The position numbers were made by a program, and so were the translations under genes. The notes beneath the pieces were generated by a model, which was not told the DNA's origin, ran no database searches, and was given only the letters and a program-made list of their open reading frames with translations. From NCBI GenBank assembly GCA_024275825.1, contig JAJRYK010000030.1, positions 23,889 through 87,888 on the forward strand: a stretch of 64,000 nucleotides of DNA, written 5' to 3'. The stretch comes from Alphaproteobacteria bacterium (GTDB lineage Bacteria; Pseudomonadota; Alphaproteobacteria; Micavibrionales; Micavibrionaceae). Shown here piece after piece: positions 8,927 to 19,061 of the stretch. Position 1 is the first letter of the stretch. The number at the start of each line of letters is the position of its first letter.

Positions 8927-9673
8927 TTAATGCACCATCAGTAACCCTTCACTTATAGCATCTGGTGCATCAGAGAAAAAGCCATCAACGCCCCAGCCTT
9001 GTAAAATACGGGCGCGGTCAGGGTCGTTTATGGTGTAGGCGAGGATGGGTTTTTCTTGATCCATTAGCTGTCCTACTTGGTTTTTTGTACATTCATTGCC
9101 ATTGATGTTGAATGCACTGACTTGCAGGTATTGCGCTAGCTCAGCCCAGTTTTCCGGCCATTCCGCCGGCATTAAAAAGCCGCGATGAAAGTCTGGGGCC
9201 ATGTCGAGTGCGGCTTCCAAGCTTACATGTTGGAAGGATGAAAGCAGGAGCTTTTCCCGCGTGTCCCAAATTTGTGAAAGCACATCCAGCGCGACCTCGG
9301 CGGTTTCCTTCTCGCGGCCGGAGCAGGGCTTGATCTCTATATTTACGCCCAAGTCGCGCTCCAGCAGAACATCAATGGCCTCTTCCAGTGTTGGGATTTC
9401 AGCGCCAATAAAGCTTTCACCGAACCAGCTTCCGGCATCCAGCTCTTTAATTTCTGCGAGCGTTAGCTCCGCAATATTGCCGCTTGCGCTTGTTGTGCGC
9501 TCCAGCGTGTCATCATGGAACAGGATCGCAATTTGGTCTTTGGTGATCTTTACGTCCAGCTCAACCCACTCCACCCCCATATCAGCAGCGCTGTGGATGC
9601 TCTCTAGCGTGTTTTCAGGCGCATAGGCAGCAACGCCGCGATGGCCGATAATTTTGGGGAGTTTCAACGTCAT
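8927..9673 (-). CDS. ugpQ: Glycerophosphodiester phosphodiesterase
   Basis: Hydrolyses deacylated phospholipids to glycerol-3-phosphate and an alcohol. The 248-residue TIM barrel shows the GDPD signature: His11-Arg12 (GHRGVAAYAPENT), Glu38 and Asp40 (VELDVKITKD), His53, and later EIKP. No signal peptide is present, so it resembles cytoplasmic UgpQ rather than periplasmic GlpQ. It lies between a small secreted protein gene and the PAP2 gene, all on the minus strand. Confidence 0.92.
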   Translation of the reverse strand: MTLKLPKIIGHRGVAAYAPENTLESIHSAADMGVEWVELDVKITKDQIAILFHDDTLERTTSASGNIAELTLAEIKELDAGSWFGESFIGAEIPTLEEAIDVLLERDLGVNIEIKPCSGREKETAEVALDVLSQIWDTREKLLLSSFQHVSLEAALDMAPDFHRGFLMPAEWPENWAELAQYLQVSAFNINGNECTKNQVGQLMDQEKPILAYTINDPDRARILQGWGVDGFFSDAPDAISEGLLMVH

Positions 9674-9682
9674 GGAAATGTT

Positions 9683-10051
9683 TTAAAGGCTGATATCCAG
9701 AAGCGCAAGATGTTCAATGCGATTCAGGGACGATTGCGCAGGCTTATAGCCTTTCTCAGCCAGTGCGAAAATCATATTTACCCCGGCTTTGTAATAGATC
9801 GGGGAGGCGATGCTTTTACGGTATAGCGTTTTAGCGATTTCATATTTGCCATCATCATTAAGGAAGAGCGCTTTTGTCTGGTGCGCGGCCACGTTGATCT
9901 TGAATAATGTCGGGGCGATGTCTAGCAAAATGGCTTGATCGTTTTGTGCGCGCAGATAGGTATGCGTCGCGGTTGCTGAAAACGCAAAGCTTACAGCAAG
10001 CATAACCAATAATAGGCGTCTAAAATTTCTCCGCGCGTGCGACATATTCAT
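9683..10051 (-). CDS. Small exported protein of unknown function
   Basis: 122 residues with an Arg-rich start and a hydrophobic stretch (LLLVMLAVSFAFSATATHT) that is either a signal peptide or a single membrane anchor. The remainder is helical and resembles a Sel1/TPR-type repeat (AKTLYRKSIASPIYYKAGVNMIFALAEKGYKPAQ), which may bind a partner protein. It ends nine bases before ugpQ and is probably in the same transcript. No family name can be given with confidence. Confidence 0.65.
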   Translation of the reverse strand: MNMSHARRNFRRLLLVMLAVSFAFSATATHTYLRAQNDQAILLDIAPTLFKINVAAHQTKALFLNDDGKYEIAKTLYRKSIASPIYYKAGVNMIFALAEKGYKPAQSSLNRIEHLALLDISL

Positions 10052-10112
10052 TTCCTTTAATTGCGATAGGTATACCCTTAGTGCTTATAAAAAGCAAATT
10101 TGGTGCCAAATG

Positions 10113-10143
10113 AAAAAACAGCCCTGTGAAGGGGGCTGTTTTT
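10113..10143. terminator. Rho-independent terminator, bidirectional
   Basis: AAAAAACAGCCC pairs with GGGGCTGTTTTT across a short loop, giving A and T tracts on both sides. It lies downstream of pnp on the minus strand and would stop pnp transcription before the 9683-10051 gene. Confidence 0.7.
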
Positions 10144-10156
10144 AAACTCTAATCTT

Positions 10157-10274
10157 GTTCCTTCCCCATGGGGAGGAAGGTTAGGATGGGGGTGGTGGTT
10201 TTGATTAAATTCACTATCGTAACCCCTCCCCCTAGCCCCCTCCCTCAGGGAGGGGGGATGTTGGGCTATGGTGG
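10157..10274. repeat. G/C-rich double-hairpin repeat, copy 1
   Basis: First of four copies of an intergenic element of about 105 bases. It has a left CTTCCCC/GGGGAGGAAG hairpin, a G-rich centre (GGATGGGGGTGGTGG) followed by TTTTGATTA, a C-rich stretch, and a right CCTCCCTCAGGGAGG hairpin, then GTTGGGCTATGG. This copy is between the pnp stop codon and its terminator, so it is transcribed with pnp. Confidence 0.75.
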
Positions 10275-10275
10275 G

Positions 10276-12411
10276 TTAGCCGTTCGCCTCTTTACGATCA
10301 TCGCCTGAAATTTCTTCGCCAGTTTCTTGATCTACGCGCTTCATGGAAAGCTTGACCTTGCCGCGATCATCCATGCCGATGCATAGGACTTTCACGTCGT
10401 CGCCTTCCTTGATTACGTCGGTCGTGTTGGCGGTGCGGCCTTCGGCTAGTTCAGAGATGTGCACGAGGCCATCTTTTGCGCCCATGAAGTTCACGAATGC
10501 GCCAAAATCAACAGTTTTTACAACTTTACCGTTATAGACTTTGCCAACTTCCGGCTCTTCCGTGATGCCCTCGATCATGCCAACGGCGATGTCGATTGCG
10601 TCTTGATTAACGGCGGATACCTTGATTGTACCGTCATCATCGATGTCGACCTTCGCGCCGGATACTTCGCAAATCTCGCGAATAACCTTACCGCCTGTGC
10701 CGATCACTTCGCGAATTTTGTCCGTTGGGACTTTCAGCGTCACGATTTGCGGCGCGTTCGGGTTCAGCTCGGCGCGACCTTCACTCAAGGCTTTGGCCAT
10801 TTCATCAAGAATGAACATGCGGCCTTCTTTGGCTTGCTCCAGCGCGATAGTCATGATTTCTTCGGTAATTGATGTAATCTTGATATCCATTTGAAGCGCC
10901 GTGATGCCTTTTTCGGTACCGGCCACTTTAAAGTCCATATCGCCGAGGTGATCTTCATCACCAAGAATGTCAGACAGAACGGCGAAATCATCGCCTTCCT
11001 TGATCAGGCCCATCGCAATGCCCGCCACCGGAGCCTTCAGCGGAACGCCAGCATCCATAAGGGATAGTGATGCGCCGCAAACAGAGGCCATAGAGGACGA
11101 ACCGTTGGATTCTGTGATTTCAGAAACAACGCGCATTGTGTAGGGGAAGTCTTCTGCGCTAGGCAAAAGCGGGTTTAGCGCGCGCCATGCGAGCTTTCCG
11201 TGACCAATCTCGCGGCGACCCGGCGGGCCCATACGGCCAGCTTCACCAACAGAATATGGAGGGAAGTTGTAATGCAGCAAAAAGCGCTCACGTGTTGAGC
11301 CTTCGAGGCGATCCATGATCTGTTCGTCCTGTCCAGTGCCAAGCGTTGCAACCACAAGCGCCTGTGTCTCGCCGCGTGTGAACAGCGCAGAGCCATGTGT
11401 ACGGGGGAGAATGCCTGCCTCGGAAACGATTGCACGCACAGTCTTTGTATCACGCTCATCAATGCGCTTGCCGGTTTTCAAGATCTGGCCGCGGACAACG
11501 TCAGCTTCCAGCGATTTGAACTTGCCGGATATAACCTTTCCACAAATGCCGTTTTCTTCATCGGTGAAGGCTTCGATAGCGGCTGTTTTAACCGCACCAA
11601 CAGCGTCTTGACGCTCCAGCTTGTCTGTAATGCCATAGGCTTTTTCAACATCCTTGGCGAATTTGGCCTTGATGTCTTTTTCAAGCTTAACAATGTGGTC
11701 TGGCGTTTCCGCAATGTCCCACATGTCTTTGGCACACATTTCAGCCAGATCGATAATGCCGTCAATAACGGGCTGATAAGCTGCGTGTCCGGCAGCAACA
11801 GCGCCGAGCATAATTTCTTCGGTTAGCTCATGGGCTTCTGATTCAACCATCATCACGCCTTCGCCAGTACCGGCAACAACCAGGTTCAGCTCAGTGTCTT
11901 CAACCTCTAGCATTGGTGGGTTGATCAGATATTCGCCGTCTTTGTAACAAACGCGCGCGCCGCCAATCGGGCCCATGAACGGAATGCCGGAGATTGTCAG
12001 AGCAGCAGAAGCGCCGATCATCGCAATCATGTCCGGGTCATTCTCAAGGTCATGAGAAATAACAGTCAGCACAACTTGAACTTCATTGAGGAAGCCTTTA
12101 GGGAAGAGCGGACGCAAGGGGCGATCGATCAAGCGGCTGGTCAGCGTTTCTTTCTCAGATGGACGTGCTTCACGTTTGAAGAACCCGCCGGGGATTTTAC
12201 CCGCTGAATATGTTTTTTCCTGATAGTGAACAGAAAGCGGGAAGAAGTCTTGTCCCGGCTTGATGTTTTTAGAACCGGTAACGGCACAAAGTACGCTTGT
12301 CTCACCAATGGTTGCAATAACACAGCCATCAGCCTGACGAGCAATCTTGCCCGTTTCCAGTGTTAGCGTTTTACCGCCAAATTCGATTTCTTTTTTAAAT
12401 ACTTTAAACAT
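10276..12411 (-). CDS. pnp: Polyribonucleotide nucleotidyltransferase (PNPase)
   Basis: 3'-to-5' phosphorolytic exoribonuclease of the RNA degradosome. At 711 residues it has the full layout: two RNase PH domains separated by the alpha-helical linker, a KH domain near residues 555-615 ([12 protein letters not shown]) and an S1 domain near 620-690 ([26 protein letters not shown]). The catalytic-region motif [22 protein letters not shown] is present. It lies some 2.4 kb downstream of rpsO; gpmA and dapD, on the other strand, separate the usual rpsO-pnp pair, so pnp needs its own promoter in the region 12412-12657. Confidence 0.97.
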   Translation of the reverse strand: MFKVFKKEIEFGGKTLTLETGKIARQADGCVIATIGETSVLCAVTGSKNIKPGQDFFPLSVHYQEKTYSAGKIPGGFFKREARPSEKETLTSRLIDRPLRPLFPKGFLNEVQVVLTVISHDLENDPDMIAMIGASAALTISGIPFMGPIGGARVCYKDGEYLINPPMLEVEDTELNLVVAGTGEGVMMVESEAHELTEEIMLGAVAAGHAAYQPVIDGIIDLAEMCAKDMWDIAETPDHIVKLEKDIKAKFAKDVEKAYGITDKLERQDAVGAVKTAAIEAFTDEENGICGKVISGKFKSLEADVVRGQILKTGKRIDERDTKTVRAIVSEAGILPRTHGSALFTRGETQALVVATLGTGQDEQIMDRLEGSTRERFLLHYNFPPYSVGEAGRMGPPGRREIGHGKLAWRALNPLLPSAEDFPYTMRVVSEITESNGSSSMASVCGASLSLMDAGVPLKAPVAGIAMGLIKEGDDFAVLSDILGDEDHLGDMDFKVAGTEKGITALQMDIKITSITEEIMTIALEQAKEGRMFILDEMAKALSEGRAELNPNAPQIVTLKVPTDKIREVIGTGGKVIREICEVSGAKVDIDDDGTIKVSAVNQDAIDIAVGMIEGITEEPEVGKVYNGKVVKTVDFGAFVNFMGAKDGLVHISELAEGRTANTTDVIKEGDDVKVLCIGMDDRGKVKLSMKRVDQETGEEISGDDRKEANG

Positions 12412-12657
12412 TTATGTTTTCCTTTTTGTATAGTAAAATCTTCCGCAAATCGTGCGGATTGTTTAGGTTAATTACCTTGAAGAGGTGGTCTATTTTCGGA
12501 GGACGGTGGAAAACACTTTTGTCCTTATTGGAAGCGCATTTCAATGTTTTCAACAGTCAACCGAGAAGTAGGATAATTCCCACCTTTTCAAGTCGCGCTA
12601 GATATGCCATTAAATGGCGGATAAGTCAAAGTTTTCTTGCATTAAAGGAGTATATTT

Positions 12658-13281
12658 ATGAACTACCTTGTTCTTCTTCGCCACGGCCAAAGCCAGTGGA
12701 ATTTAGAAAACCGCTTTACTGGCTTCCATGATGCAGATTTAAGCCCCGCCGGTATTGAGGAGGCTAAAAATTCTGGAAAACTATTAAAAGAAGCTGGAAT
12801 CAGCTTTGATCAGGTGTTCACCAGCACATTAATGCGCGCCAACAAGACCGCCAGACTGTCTTTAGAGCAAGCCGGGCAGGGCGATTTGATCGATACAATG
12901 ATCGCTCATGATGATCTGCGAGAGCGCGATTACGGCGATCTTGTCGGTCTGAACAAGGATGAAACCCGCGCAAAATATGGTGATGAGCAAGTGCATATCT
13001 GGCGCAGATCATATGACGTACCGCCGCCGGGCGGCGAATGTCTGAAAGATGTCGTCGAAAATCGCGTCCGTCCGTATTATGAAGCCCATATCAAGGACAT
13101 GGTGATGGCGCAGGGCAAAAATGTGCTTTTTGCCACGCATGGAAACACCATACGTGCAATGCTGATCATACTGGGCGTAGAAACGCCTGAGAGCATTAAC
13201 GAAGCCGAAATCCCCACCGGCGTGCCGTTGGTGTTTGAATTTGAGAATGGAGAGATTAAGGCGCGGTATTTTTTGGATTAA
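12658..13281 (+). CDS. gpmA: 2,3-bisphosphoglycerate-dependent phosphoglycerate mutase
   Basis: Glycolytic enzyme interconverting 3- and 2-phosphoglycerate through a phosphohistidine. The 207-residue protein has the phospho-acceptor His9 in LLRHGQSQWN, Glu89 and the second His161 in FATHGNTIRA. It is a compact form, shorter than the roughly 250-residue enterobacterial GpmA, as in other alphaproteobacteria. AAAGGAG precedes the ATG. Divergent from pnp, with a 246-bp spacer that should hold both promoters. Confidence 0.93.
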   Translation: MNYLVLLRHGQSQWNLENRFTGFHDADLSPAGIEEAKNSGKLLKEAGISFDQVFTSTLMRANKTARLSLEQAGQGDLIDTMIAHDDLRERDYGDLVGLNKDETRAKYGDEQVHIWRRSYDVPPPGGECLKDVVENRVRPYYEAHIKDMVMAQGKNVLFATHGNTIRAMLIILGVETPESINEAEIPTGVPLVFEFENGEIKARYFLD

Positions 13282-13380
13282 AAGGTTTTAACACGAAGCT
13301 CGAAAAGTTAAAAAGAACATGAAGAAAATAATAATAAAACTTCGTGAACTTATAATCTTCACTTACTTCGTGTTAAAAAA
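13275..13380. repeat. Long imperfect inverted repeat, ACACGAAG-word type
   Basis: Between gpmA and dapD. The left arm begins TTTTAACACGAAG and the right arm ends with the exact complement CTTCGTGTTAAAA. Inner words (ATGAAG, TTCGTGAAC, CTTCAC) repeat the same purine pattern. The element could act as a hairpin after gpmA. Confidence 0.65.
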
Positions 13381-13427
13381 TATCCTCAACTTCGCAATTA
13401 AAAATTTAATTTAAGGACACATATAGA

Positions 13428-14633
13428 ATGACCATCACACCCCTAAAAACCCAAAATGAATTCAAAGCTTTCGTCGCCGAACAAAAGGCGCAAATCTGGT
13501 GGAGCGCACCTTTGGCTTATGCCGTGGCGCGGGTTGAATATGGGCCGATTAGCGGCGAAGTGATGAGCGCACAAATGCCGGTTGTGAACTGGAAAGCTAA
13601 TGAGGGCAGCTTTGCGGTGATGATGGCGGCCGCCATTGCGCATGGTTTTGAGCCGAGCCAAATCGGGCAGGGGCCGGAGCTGATTATCCCGCTAACCCGC
13701 GCAATGATTGAGGATATGGGAAAGCTGTTCGCGCCCTACATGGACGATCTTGAGGGCCATGCAAACGTTAATGTGGTAAAGCAAATGCTTGATTTATCCG
13801 CCGAGACGGCGGCAGGTCAGCCGCAATTTGAGCTGGTCGCGCTGTTTGCTGATGAGGCATGCACTAGCGTTGAGAGCGCGTATCTAAAGCTGATCGCGAT
13901 GTCTGAAGGTCACGTAAAGCCGCGCGAGGTTAACTTTGATGGCGTGTTTGGCGCGCTGCCCAATGTGGCTTGGGTGGGGAATATTCCCCATGAGCTGGCG
14001 CATCTGCGCAAGAACAAGGCCGCGCTGCAACTGGCGGGCGAGTATCCGCATATTGGTTATGTGGACAAGCTGCCGCGCTTTCTCCACCATGTTATTCCGG
14101 CGGATAATACGCGCATTATTGATGGCGCAAAGGTGCGCATCGGCGCGCATCTCGCGGCGGGCACAACCGTAATGCCGGGGGCGAGCTATATTAACTTTAA
14201 CGCCGGAACGCTAGGCCCGGCGATGATTGAGGGGCGGGTGTCCAGCTCCGTCATCATCGGCTCCGGCACAGATGTTGGCGGCGGTGCGTCTATTCTTGGC
14301 GTGCTGAGCGGCGGAAATTCCACCCCCATCGGCATTGGCGAGAATGGTTTGCTCGGCGCAAACGCCGTATGCGGCATTCCACTGGGCGATGGCTGCATCA
14401 TTGATGCGGGCGCAAGCGTTCTTGCGGGATCGAAAGTGAAAATCAAGGCCGCGCAGCTAAAGGCCCTAGCCGAAATAAACAAAGCCGTGCCAGAAGAGCG
14501 CGAAGACGAAACCTACAAAGCCGCCGATCTATCCGGCCTAAACGGCCTCCATTTCCGTCAAAACAGCATGACAGGCGTGTTGGAGGCGTTTCGGAGCAAC
14601 TTTGAGATTAAGCTGAATGAGGCTTTGCATTGA
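13428..14633 (+). CDS. dapD: 2,3,4,5-tetrahydropyridine-2,6-dicarboxylate N-succinyltransferase
   Basis: Succinylates tetrahydrodipicolinate in the lysine/diaminopimelate pathway. The 401-residue protein is of the longer DapD type known from Pseudomonas and actinobacteria. A mixed N-terminal domain is followed by a left-handed beta-helix with hexapeptide repeats from about residue 230 (KVRIGAHLAAGTTVMPG, SSVIIGSGTDVGGGASI). The conserved stretch YINFNAGTLGPAMIEGR is intact. It is longer than most relatives by about 60 residues, mainly at the N-terminus. AAGGA precedes the ATG. It stands alone between two inverted repeats. Confidence 0.92.
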   Translation: MTITPLKTQNEFKAFVAEQKAQIWWSAPLAYAVARVEYGPISGEVMSAQMPVVNWKANEGSFAVMMAAAIAHGFEPSQIGQGPELIIPLTRAMIEDMGKLFAPYMDDLEGHANVNVVKQMLDLSAETAAGQPQFELVALFADEACTSVESAYLKLIAMSEGHVKPREVNFDGVFGALPNVAWVGNIPHELAHLRKNKAALQLAGEYPHIGYVDKLPRFLHHVIPADNTRIIDGAKVRIGAHLAAGTTVMPGASYINFNAGTLGPAMIEGRVSSSVIIGSGTDVGGGASILGVLSGGNSTPIGIGENGLLGANAVCGIPLGDGCIIDAGASVLAGSKVKIKAAQLKALAEINKAVPEEREDETYKAADLSGLNGLHFRQNSMTGVLEAFRSNFEIKLNEALH

Positions 14634-14756
14634 GGTTTAAGGGGTTCACGCAAAGAACGCTAAGACTTCCGCAAAGGCCGCAAAGTTTTTAAATTAAAAA
14701 TCTTTTGCGGCTTTTGCGCCTTTAACCTTCGCGTTCTTTGCGCGAACCCCTTAAAC
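14634..14756. repeat. Long inverted repeat, CGCAAAG-word type
   Basis: Arms of about 55 bases, roughly 80% complementary by eye, lie between the convergent ends of dapD and rpsO. The left arm starts AAGGGGTTCACGCAAAGAAC and the right arm ends with the near-complement GTTCTTTGCGCGAACCCCTT. Words such as CGCAAAG and CGCTAAG recur in each arm. This is the most regular of the four long inverted repeats in the window. Confidence 0.75.
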
Positions 14757-14791
14757 AAAAAAGGCCGCTCTTATCTCTAAGGCGGCCTTTT
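14757..14791 (-). terminator. Rho-independent terminator of rpsO
   Basis: On the minus strand AAAGGCCGC pairs with GCGGCCTTTTTT around a 13-base loop, 20-55 bases after the rpsO stop. It can also work for dapD on the plus strand. Confidence 0.85.
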
Positions 14792-14811
14792 GAATTCTAT
14801 GATTGTTTGGA

Positions 14812-15081
14812 TTAACGTCTGATGTTCAAACGTTTAATCAAATCCTGGTAACGCGCATCTTCTTTTGACTTCACGTAGTCTAGCAGCTTACGGCGCTTGG
14901 CGACCATGGCGAGCAGGCCGCGGCGGCTGTGGAAGTCTTTTTTGTGCTGCTGCATATGCTCGGACAGCTCGTTGATGCGGGTGGTCAGGATCGCGACCTG
15001 AACTTCCGGTGAGCCGGTATCGTCCTTTGTTGTTGCGTATTCCTTGATCACAGTTTGTTTCTTTTCGGCGGTAATCGACAT
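14812..15081 (-). CDS. rpsO: 30S ribosomal protein S15
   Basis: Primary-binding 16S rRNA protein, 89 residues as expected, with the conserved [34 protein letters not shown] region split over its helices. AAGGAG lies eight bases before the ATG at 15081. A longer frame back to 15114 would add a basic peptide not found in the family. Downstream of truB, in the usual nusA-infB-rbfA-truB-rpsO order. Confidence 0.97.
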   Translation of the reverse strand: MSITAEKKQTVIKEYATTKDDTGSPEVQVAILTTRINELSEHMQQHKKDFHSRRGLLAMVAKRRKLLDYVKSKEDARYQDLIKRLNIRR

Positions 15082-15126
15082 CGTCTTCTCCTTCTTTGTT
15101 TTTACTGTGGGCACGCCCGCAGTTTT

Positions 15127-16062
15127 TTACATGTTAAAGACCCGAACGGGGTAAATTTTTGGTCCTTCGACTTCGACAATCGCCACGGGTGTATCTTGGA
15201 AGATCGCCAGCGCCTCTTGCGGGTCTTTCCCTTCGATACCAGTTTGGGCTAAACGCTCAAAATCCGGGCGGGAAATGAAGGACAAAGCTTGCCCGTTCTT
15301 TAACAAGGCCATTTCATCTGCCCGTAAGGCCAGAGCCGGGATGTCGTCCAGCGCGGTCTGCAGGGGTAATAAAGCCTCATTTACGGCAGCAATATTGCCC
15401 ATTTCCTGTAATTTGTCCAGTAAAATCGCGCTTTGGCTGTTCATCGGTCCAACGGCCTCGCGGCGCAGAGCGGAAATATAGCCGAATGTACCGAGTTTTA
15501 GGGCTAAATCGCGGGCCAGAGAGCGTACGTATGTGCCCTTGCCGCAAACCATGATTAGATCAGCTTCGTCCGTGCGGGTCTTTAGCAGCTCCAGGCGTTC
15601 AATATAGACCTGACGAGACTTTATCTCGAAATCCTCACCGCCGCGGGCGAGGTCGTAAGCGCGCTGTCCGTCAATTTTAATCGCAGAAAAGCGCGGCGGG
15701 GTTTGCTTTATGTCGCCGGTGAAGGCGGGCAGGGCGGCGTTTATGGCTTCTTCAGTTGGGCGTGCATCAGAGGTCTCAATCACATCGCCCTCCGCATCAT
15801 CGGTATCGCGCTGCTGCCCCCATGTGATCGTAAAGCTATACGTTTTAAGGCTGTCTTGTATGTAGGGAATGGTTTTTGTCGCCTCGCCTAGCGCGATGGG
15901 CAGTATGCCGGTAGCTAGCGGGTCGAGCGTTCCCGCATGTCCGGCCTTTTGCGCATTTAACGCACGGCGCACTTTCGCCATGGCCTGCGTCGAGGTCAAG
16001 CCGATCGGCTTGTCGAGGTTGATCCACCCGTCAATTTTATCGCCTTTGCGTTTTCTGGCCAT
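15127..16062 (-). CDS. truB: tRNA pseudouridine-55 synthase
   Basis: Converts U55 in the T-loop of tRNAs to pseudouridine. The 311-residue protein carries the TruB motif GHAGTLDPLATGILPI with catalytic Asp47, the later YVRSLARDLA motif, and a small C-terminal PUA-like part. Its ATG overlaps the rbfA stop by one base, indicating translational coupling in the nusA-rpsO operon. Confidence 0.96.
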   Translation of the reverse strand: MARKRKGDKIDGWINLDKPIGLTSTQAMAKVRRALNAQKAGHAGTLDPLATGILPIALGEATKTIPYIQDSLKTYSFTITWGQQRDTDDAEGDVIETSDARPTEEAINAALPAFTGDIKQTPPRFSAIKIDGQRAYDLARGGEDFEIKSRQVYIERLELLKTRTDEADLIMVCGKGTYVRSLARDLALKLGTFGYISALRREAVGPMNSQSAILLDKLQEMGNIAAVNEALLPLQTALDDIPALALRADEMALLKNGQALSFISRPDFERLAQTGIEGKDPQEALAIFQDTPVAIVEVEGPKIYPVRVFNM

Positions 16063-16457
16063 TATTCGTCTTCTGGATTGTCTTTGGGGATGTTTACGCT
16101 TTTGAGAATATCTTCAATGCGCCGCGCTTCGTCAAAGCTTTCATCATTTTTAAAGCGTACGCGCGGGGTGAATTTCATGCTGGAGTTGCGGCCGATTTCC
16201 TTTTGGAACATGTAGCTTTCTTCGTTTAGGGCGGGAAGGATTTTATCCATATCGCCACCGCCGAGCGACATCACATAGGCCGTCGCGTTCTTTAGGTCCG
16301 GTGAACAGCGTACCTCTGATACCGTAACTGCGCTGATATTCATCAAGGCTTCGCTGTGAAAGTGCCCGCGCTGCATCGTCTCGGAAATAATTTGCCGAAG
16401 AAGCTCGCCAGCGCGCAGCTGTCGCTGTGATGGGCCTTTTGAGTGATTGTTTTTCAT
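16062..16457 (-). CDS. rbfA: 30S ribosome-binding factor A
   Basis: Maturation factor that binds the small subunit near the 5' end of 16S rRNA. The 131-residue KH-type fold has the expected motifs (ISETMQRG..., VTVSEVRCSPDLKNATAYVM, FTPRVRFKNDES). A C-terminal acidic tail (IPKDNPEDE) extends the core. It sits between infB and truB with very short gaps. Confidence 0.95.
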   Translation of the reverse strand: MKNNHSKGPSQRQLRAGELLRQIISETMQRGHFHSEALMNISAVTVSEVRCSPDLKNATAYVMSLGGGDMDKILPALNEESYMFQKEIGRNSSMKFTPRVRFKNDESFDEARRIEDILKSVNIPKDNPEDE

Positions 16458-16469
16458 GATTTTAAGCTC

Positions 16470-19001
16470 TTAAGTAACTTCGCGGGCTTCCTCAACGATT
16501 TCATAGCATTCGATGATGTCGGCTTCCTTCAGGTCGTCATAGTTTTCAAAGGCCATACCGCATTCTGTGCCTTCTTTGACCTCGGCCACTTCGTCTTTGT
16601 GACGCTTTAGGGTCTTGAGCATACCTTCGTGGATGACAACATCATCACGCAATAGACGCACTTTTGCGCCGCGTTTGACCATGCCGACAGTCACGTTACA
16701 ACCCGCAATCTTACCGACCTTGGTGATGTTGAAGACCTCGAGGATCTTCGCCTGGCCGAGATACTCTTCGCGCTCTATTGGTTTCAAGAGCCCTGTCAGG
16801 ATAGCTTTTGCATCATCGATGACGTTGTAAATCACGTTGTAGTAGCGGATATCAACGCCGTTTTGTTGCGCTTGATCGCGGGCCTGCGCGTTGGCGCGTA
16901 CGTTAAATCCGATGATAATCCCGCCGGATGCGCCGGCCAATGTGACATCAGATTCGCTAATTCCGCCCACGCCGCTAAACAAAATTTGCACAGCGATATC
17001 GTCATTTTCCTCAACCATTTTATTGAGCGAGCCGATAATGGCCTCAACTGAACCATGGACATCGCCATTGATGATAACGGGCAGGGTTGTGAGTTCGGTC
17101 GTGCCGCGCTGCGCGATAAGGTCATCAATCGTGGTGCGGCCTTGAACGGCGATAGAGGCTTGCGCTTTACGTTTGCTGCTCTGGCGATATTCGGCCACTT
17201 CGCGCGCTTTGGCTTCGTCCGGCGTGACGTTCAGGCTGTCACCAGCATCGGGCGTTCCGTTCAGGCCCAAGACCTCAACAGGCTCGCCCGGAATGGCGGT
17301 TTTGACATTTTGGCCTTTATCATTAATCAAGGCGCGGACCTTGCCAAATTCTGCGCCAGCCACGAAAATATCACCGATTTTAAGCGTTCCGTTTTGGATC
17401 AGGACTGTTGCAACAGAGCCGCGACCTTTCTCGACTTTAGATTCAACCACAACGCCGCTGGCTTCACGGTTTGGGTTGGCCTTCAGGTCGAGCAATTCAG
17501 ACTGCAGCAAGATGGCTTCTTCCAGCTTATCCAGATTGGTTTTCTGCATCGCGGACACTTCGACACATTGTACATCACCGCTAAGTTCTTCAACGATGAC
17601 CTCATGCTGCAAAAGCTCGGTTTTCACCTTCATGGGGTCCGCGCTCGGCAGGTCAATTTTATTGATTGCAACGATGATCGGCACACCAGCTGCTTTTGAG
17701 TGTGCAATGGCCTCAATGGTTTGTGGCATAATGCTATCTTCGGCAGAAACCACTAGAATTACAATATCTGTCGCGTTCGCACCGCGTGCACGCATTTCAG
17801 TAAAGGCGGCGTGGCCGGGAGTATCAAGGAATGTGATTTTATCACCGGAGCTTATTTCGACCTGATAGGCGCCGATATGCTGTGTAATGCCGCCAGCTTC
17901 GCCAGCCACCACATCGGTTTCGCGCAGGGCATCAAGAAGGGAGGTTTTCCCATGATCAACGTGACCCATGATGGTCACAACCGGCGGGCGAGAGACGAGA
18001 TCCTTTGGATCATCCTCAATGCCATCAAGGCCGATTTCAACATCGGCTTCGGTAACGCGGGCGATTTTGTGGCCAAATTCTTCGATAATTAGCTCAGCCG
18101 TATCCGCATCAATATTTTGTGTGACGGTGGCCATCACACCAAGTTTCATGAGGGCTTTGACGACAACCGCGCTAGGCTCCGCCATACGGTTGGCCAGTTC
18201 GGCCACGGTGATGACTTCGGGCACAACCACATCGCGGATGATCTTTTCCGTTGGCATTTGTGTGCTGCCCTTGGCAGCCATGCGCGCCTTTTCTTTCGCT
18301 CGCCTTTGCGCAGCCATAGAGGGGCCGCGGCGATCATAGTTACCGCTTAGGGCTTGCGTCACTGTAATGCGGCGCGCAGAGCGATCATGAGTAGTTTGTC
18401 TTTTTGGCGCTTCTCTTTCAGCAGCTTTTTTAATGCGGTCGCGATAGCTTTCTTTATTGTCGCTATCAGAGAATTTATTTTTACGTCCAGCATCTTCTAG
18501 CGGTGGCGCGGATAGTTGTGCCTTTTCGTTTGATGTGCGCTCTTCTTCTTCGATGCGCTTCATCTCCGCCATTTCTTTGTCGCGGGCGCTTTGTGGCGCA
18601 CCAGTTGCGGCTTCCTCTTTTTTCGCAGCTTCCTCTTTTTTCTTGGATTCAATGGTGTGACGTTTCGGCAGAGAGCTTTTGGCTTTCCCTCCATCTTTGA
18701 GCGCCTGTTCAAGCGCACGAGCACGTGATGCACGCTCGCCGTCGGTCAGAAGATCTGCGCCACTGTTTTCGGCAGCAGGCGTTATTGTGGATGGTTTGGA
18801 TATGGGGGCTGCGCGGCTGCGGCGCTTGACTTCAACTGCAATGCCCGGGCCAGATGACCCGGCAGGATTTGCCGCGCCAGACGCGCCTTTAAGGCTTAGC
18901 GTACCGCCAAGGCTCAAGGTTTTTTTGCCAGGCTCTTTTTTTGCAACAGACTCTTTTACGTCATCGCTTGAGCCATTGTCGTTTTCTTTTGTATTTGTCA
19001 T
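16470..19001 (-). CDS. infB: Translation initiation factor IF-2
   Basis: GTPase that brings fMet-tRNA to the 30S subunit. Of 843 residues, the first 255 or so are the variable, charged N-terminal region. The IF2_N domain follows, then the G domain with GHVDHGKT (346-353), DTPGHAAF and NKIDLP. Domain II, domain III and the C-terminal fMet-tRNA-binding domain are complete. It directly follows nusA. The small ylxR (DUF448) gene usually found between nusA and infB is missing. Confidence 0.97.
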   Translation of the reverse strand: MTNTKENDNGSSDDVKESVAKKEPGKKTLSLGGTLSLKGASGAANPAGSSGPGIAVEVKRRSRAAPISKPSTITPAAENSGADLLTDGERASRARALEQALKDGGKAKSSLPKRHTIESKKKEEAAKKEEAATGAPQSARDKEMAEMKRIEEEERTSNEKAQLSAPPLEDAGRKNKFSDSDNKESYRDRIKKAAEREAPKRQTTHDRSARRITVTQALSGNYDRRGPSMAAQRRAKEKARMAAKGSTQMPTEKIIRDVVVPEVITVAELANRMAEPSAVVVKALMKLGVMATVTQNIDADTAELIIEEFGHKIARVTEADVEIGLDGIEDDPKDLVSRPPVVTIMGHVDHGKTSLLDALRETDVVAGEAGGITQHIGAYQVEISSGDKITFLDTPGHAAFTEMRARGANATDIVILVVSAEDSIMPQTIEAIAHSKAAGVPIIVAINKIDLPSADPMKVKTELLQHEVIVEELSGDVQCVEVSAMQKTNLDKLEEAILLQSELLDLKANPNREASGVVVESKVEKGRGSVATVLIQNGTLKIGDIFVAGAEFGKVRALINDKGQNVKTAIPGEPVEVLGLNGTPDAGDSLNVTPDEAKAREVAEYRQSSKRKAQASIAVQGRTTIDDLIAQRGTTELTTLPVIINGDVHGSVEAIIGSLNKMVEENDDIAVQILFSGVGGISESDVTLAGASGGIIIGFNVRANAQARDQAQQNGVDIRYYNVIYNVIDDAKAILTGLLKPIEREEYLGQAKILEVFNITKVGKIAGCNVTVGMVKRGAKVRLLRDDVVIHEGMLKTLKRHKDEVAEVKEGTECGMAFENYDDLKEADIIECYEIVEEAREVT

Positions 19002-19061
19002 TAAATATCCAAATCGAGTTACTATGTATTACACATATAGGTTTGAAACGTGCGTGTCCCA

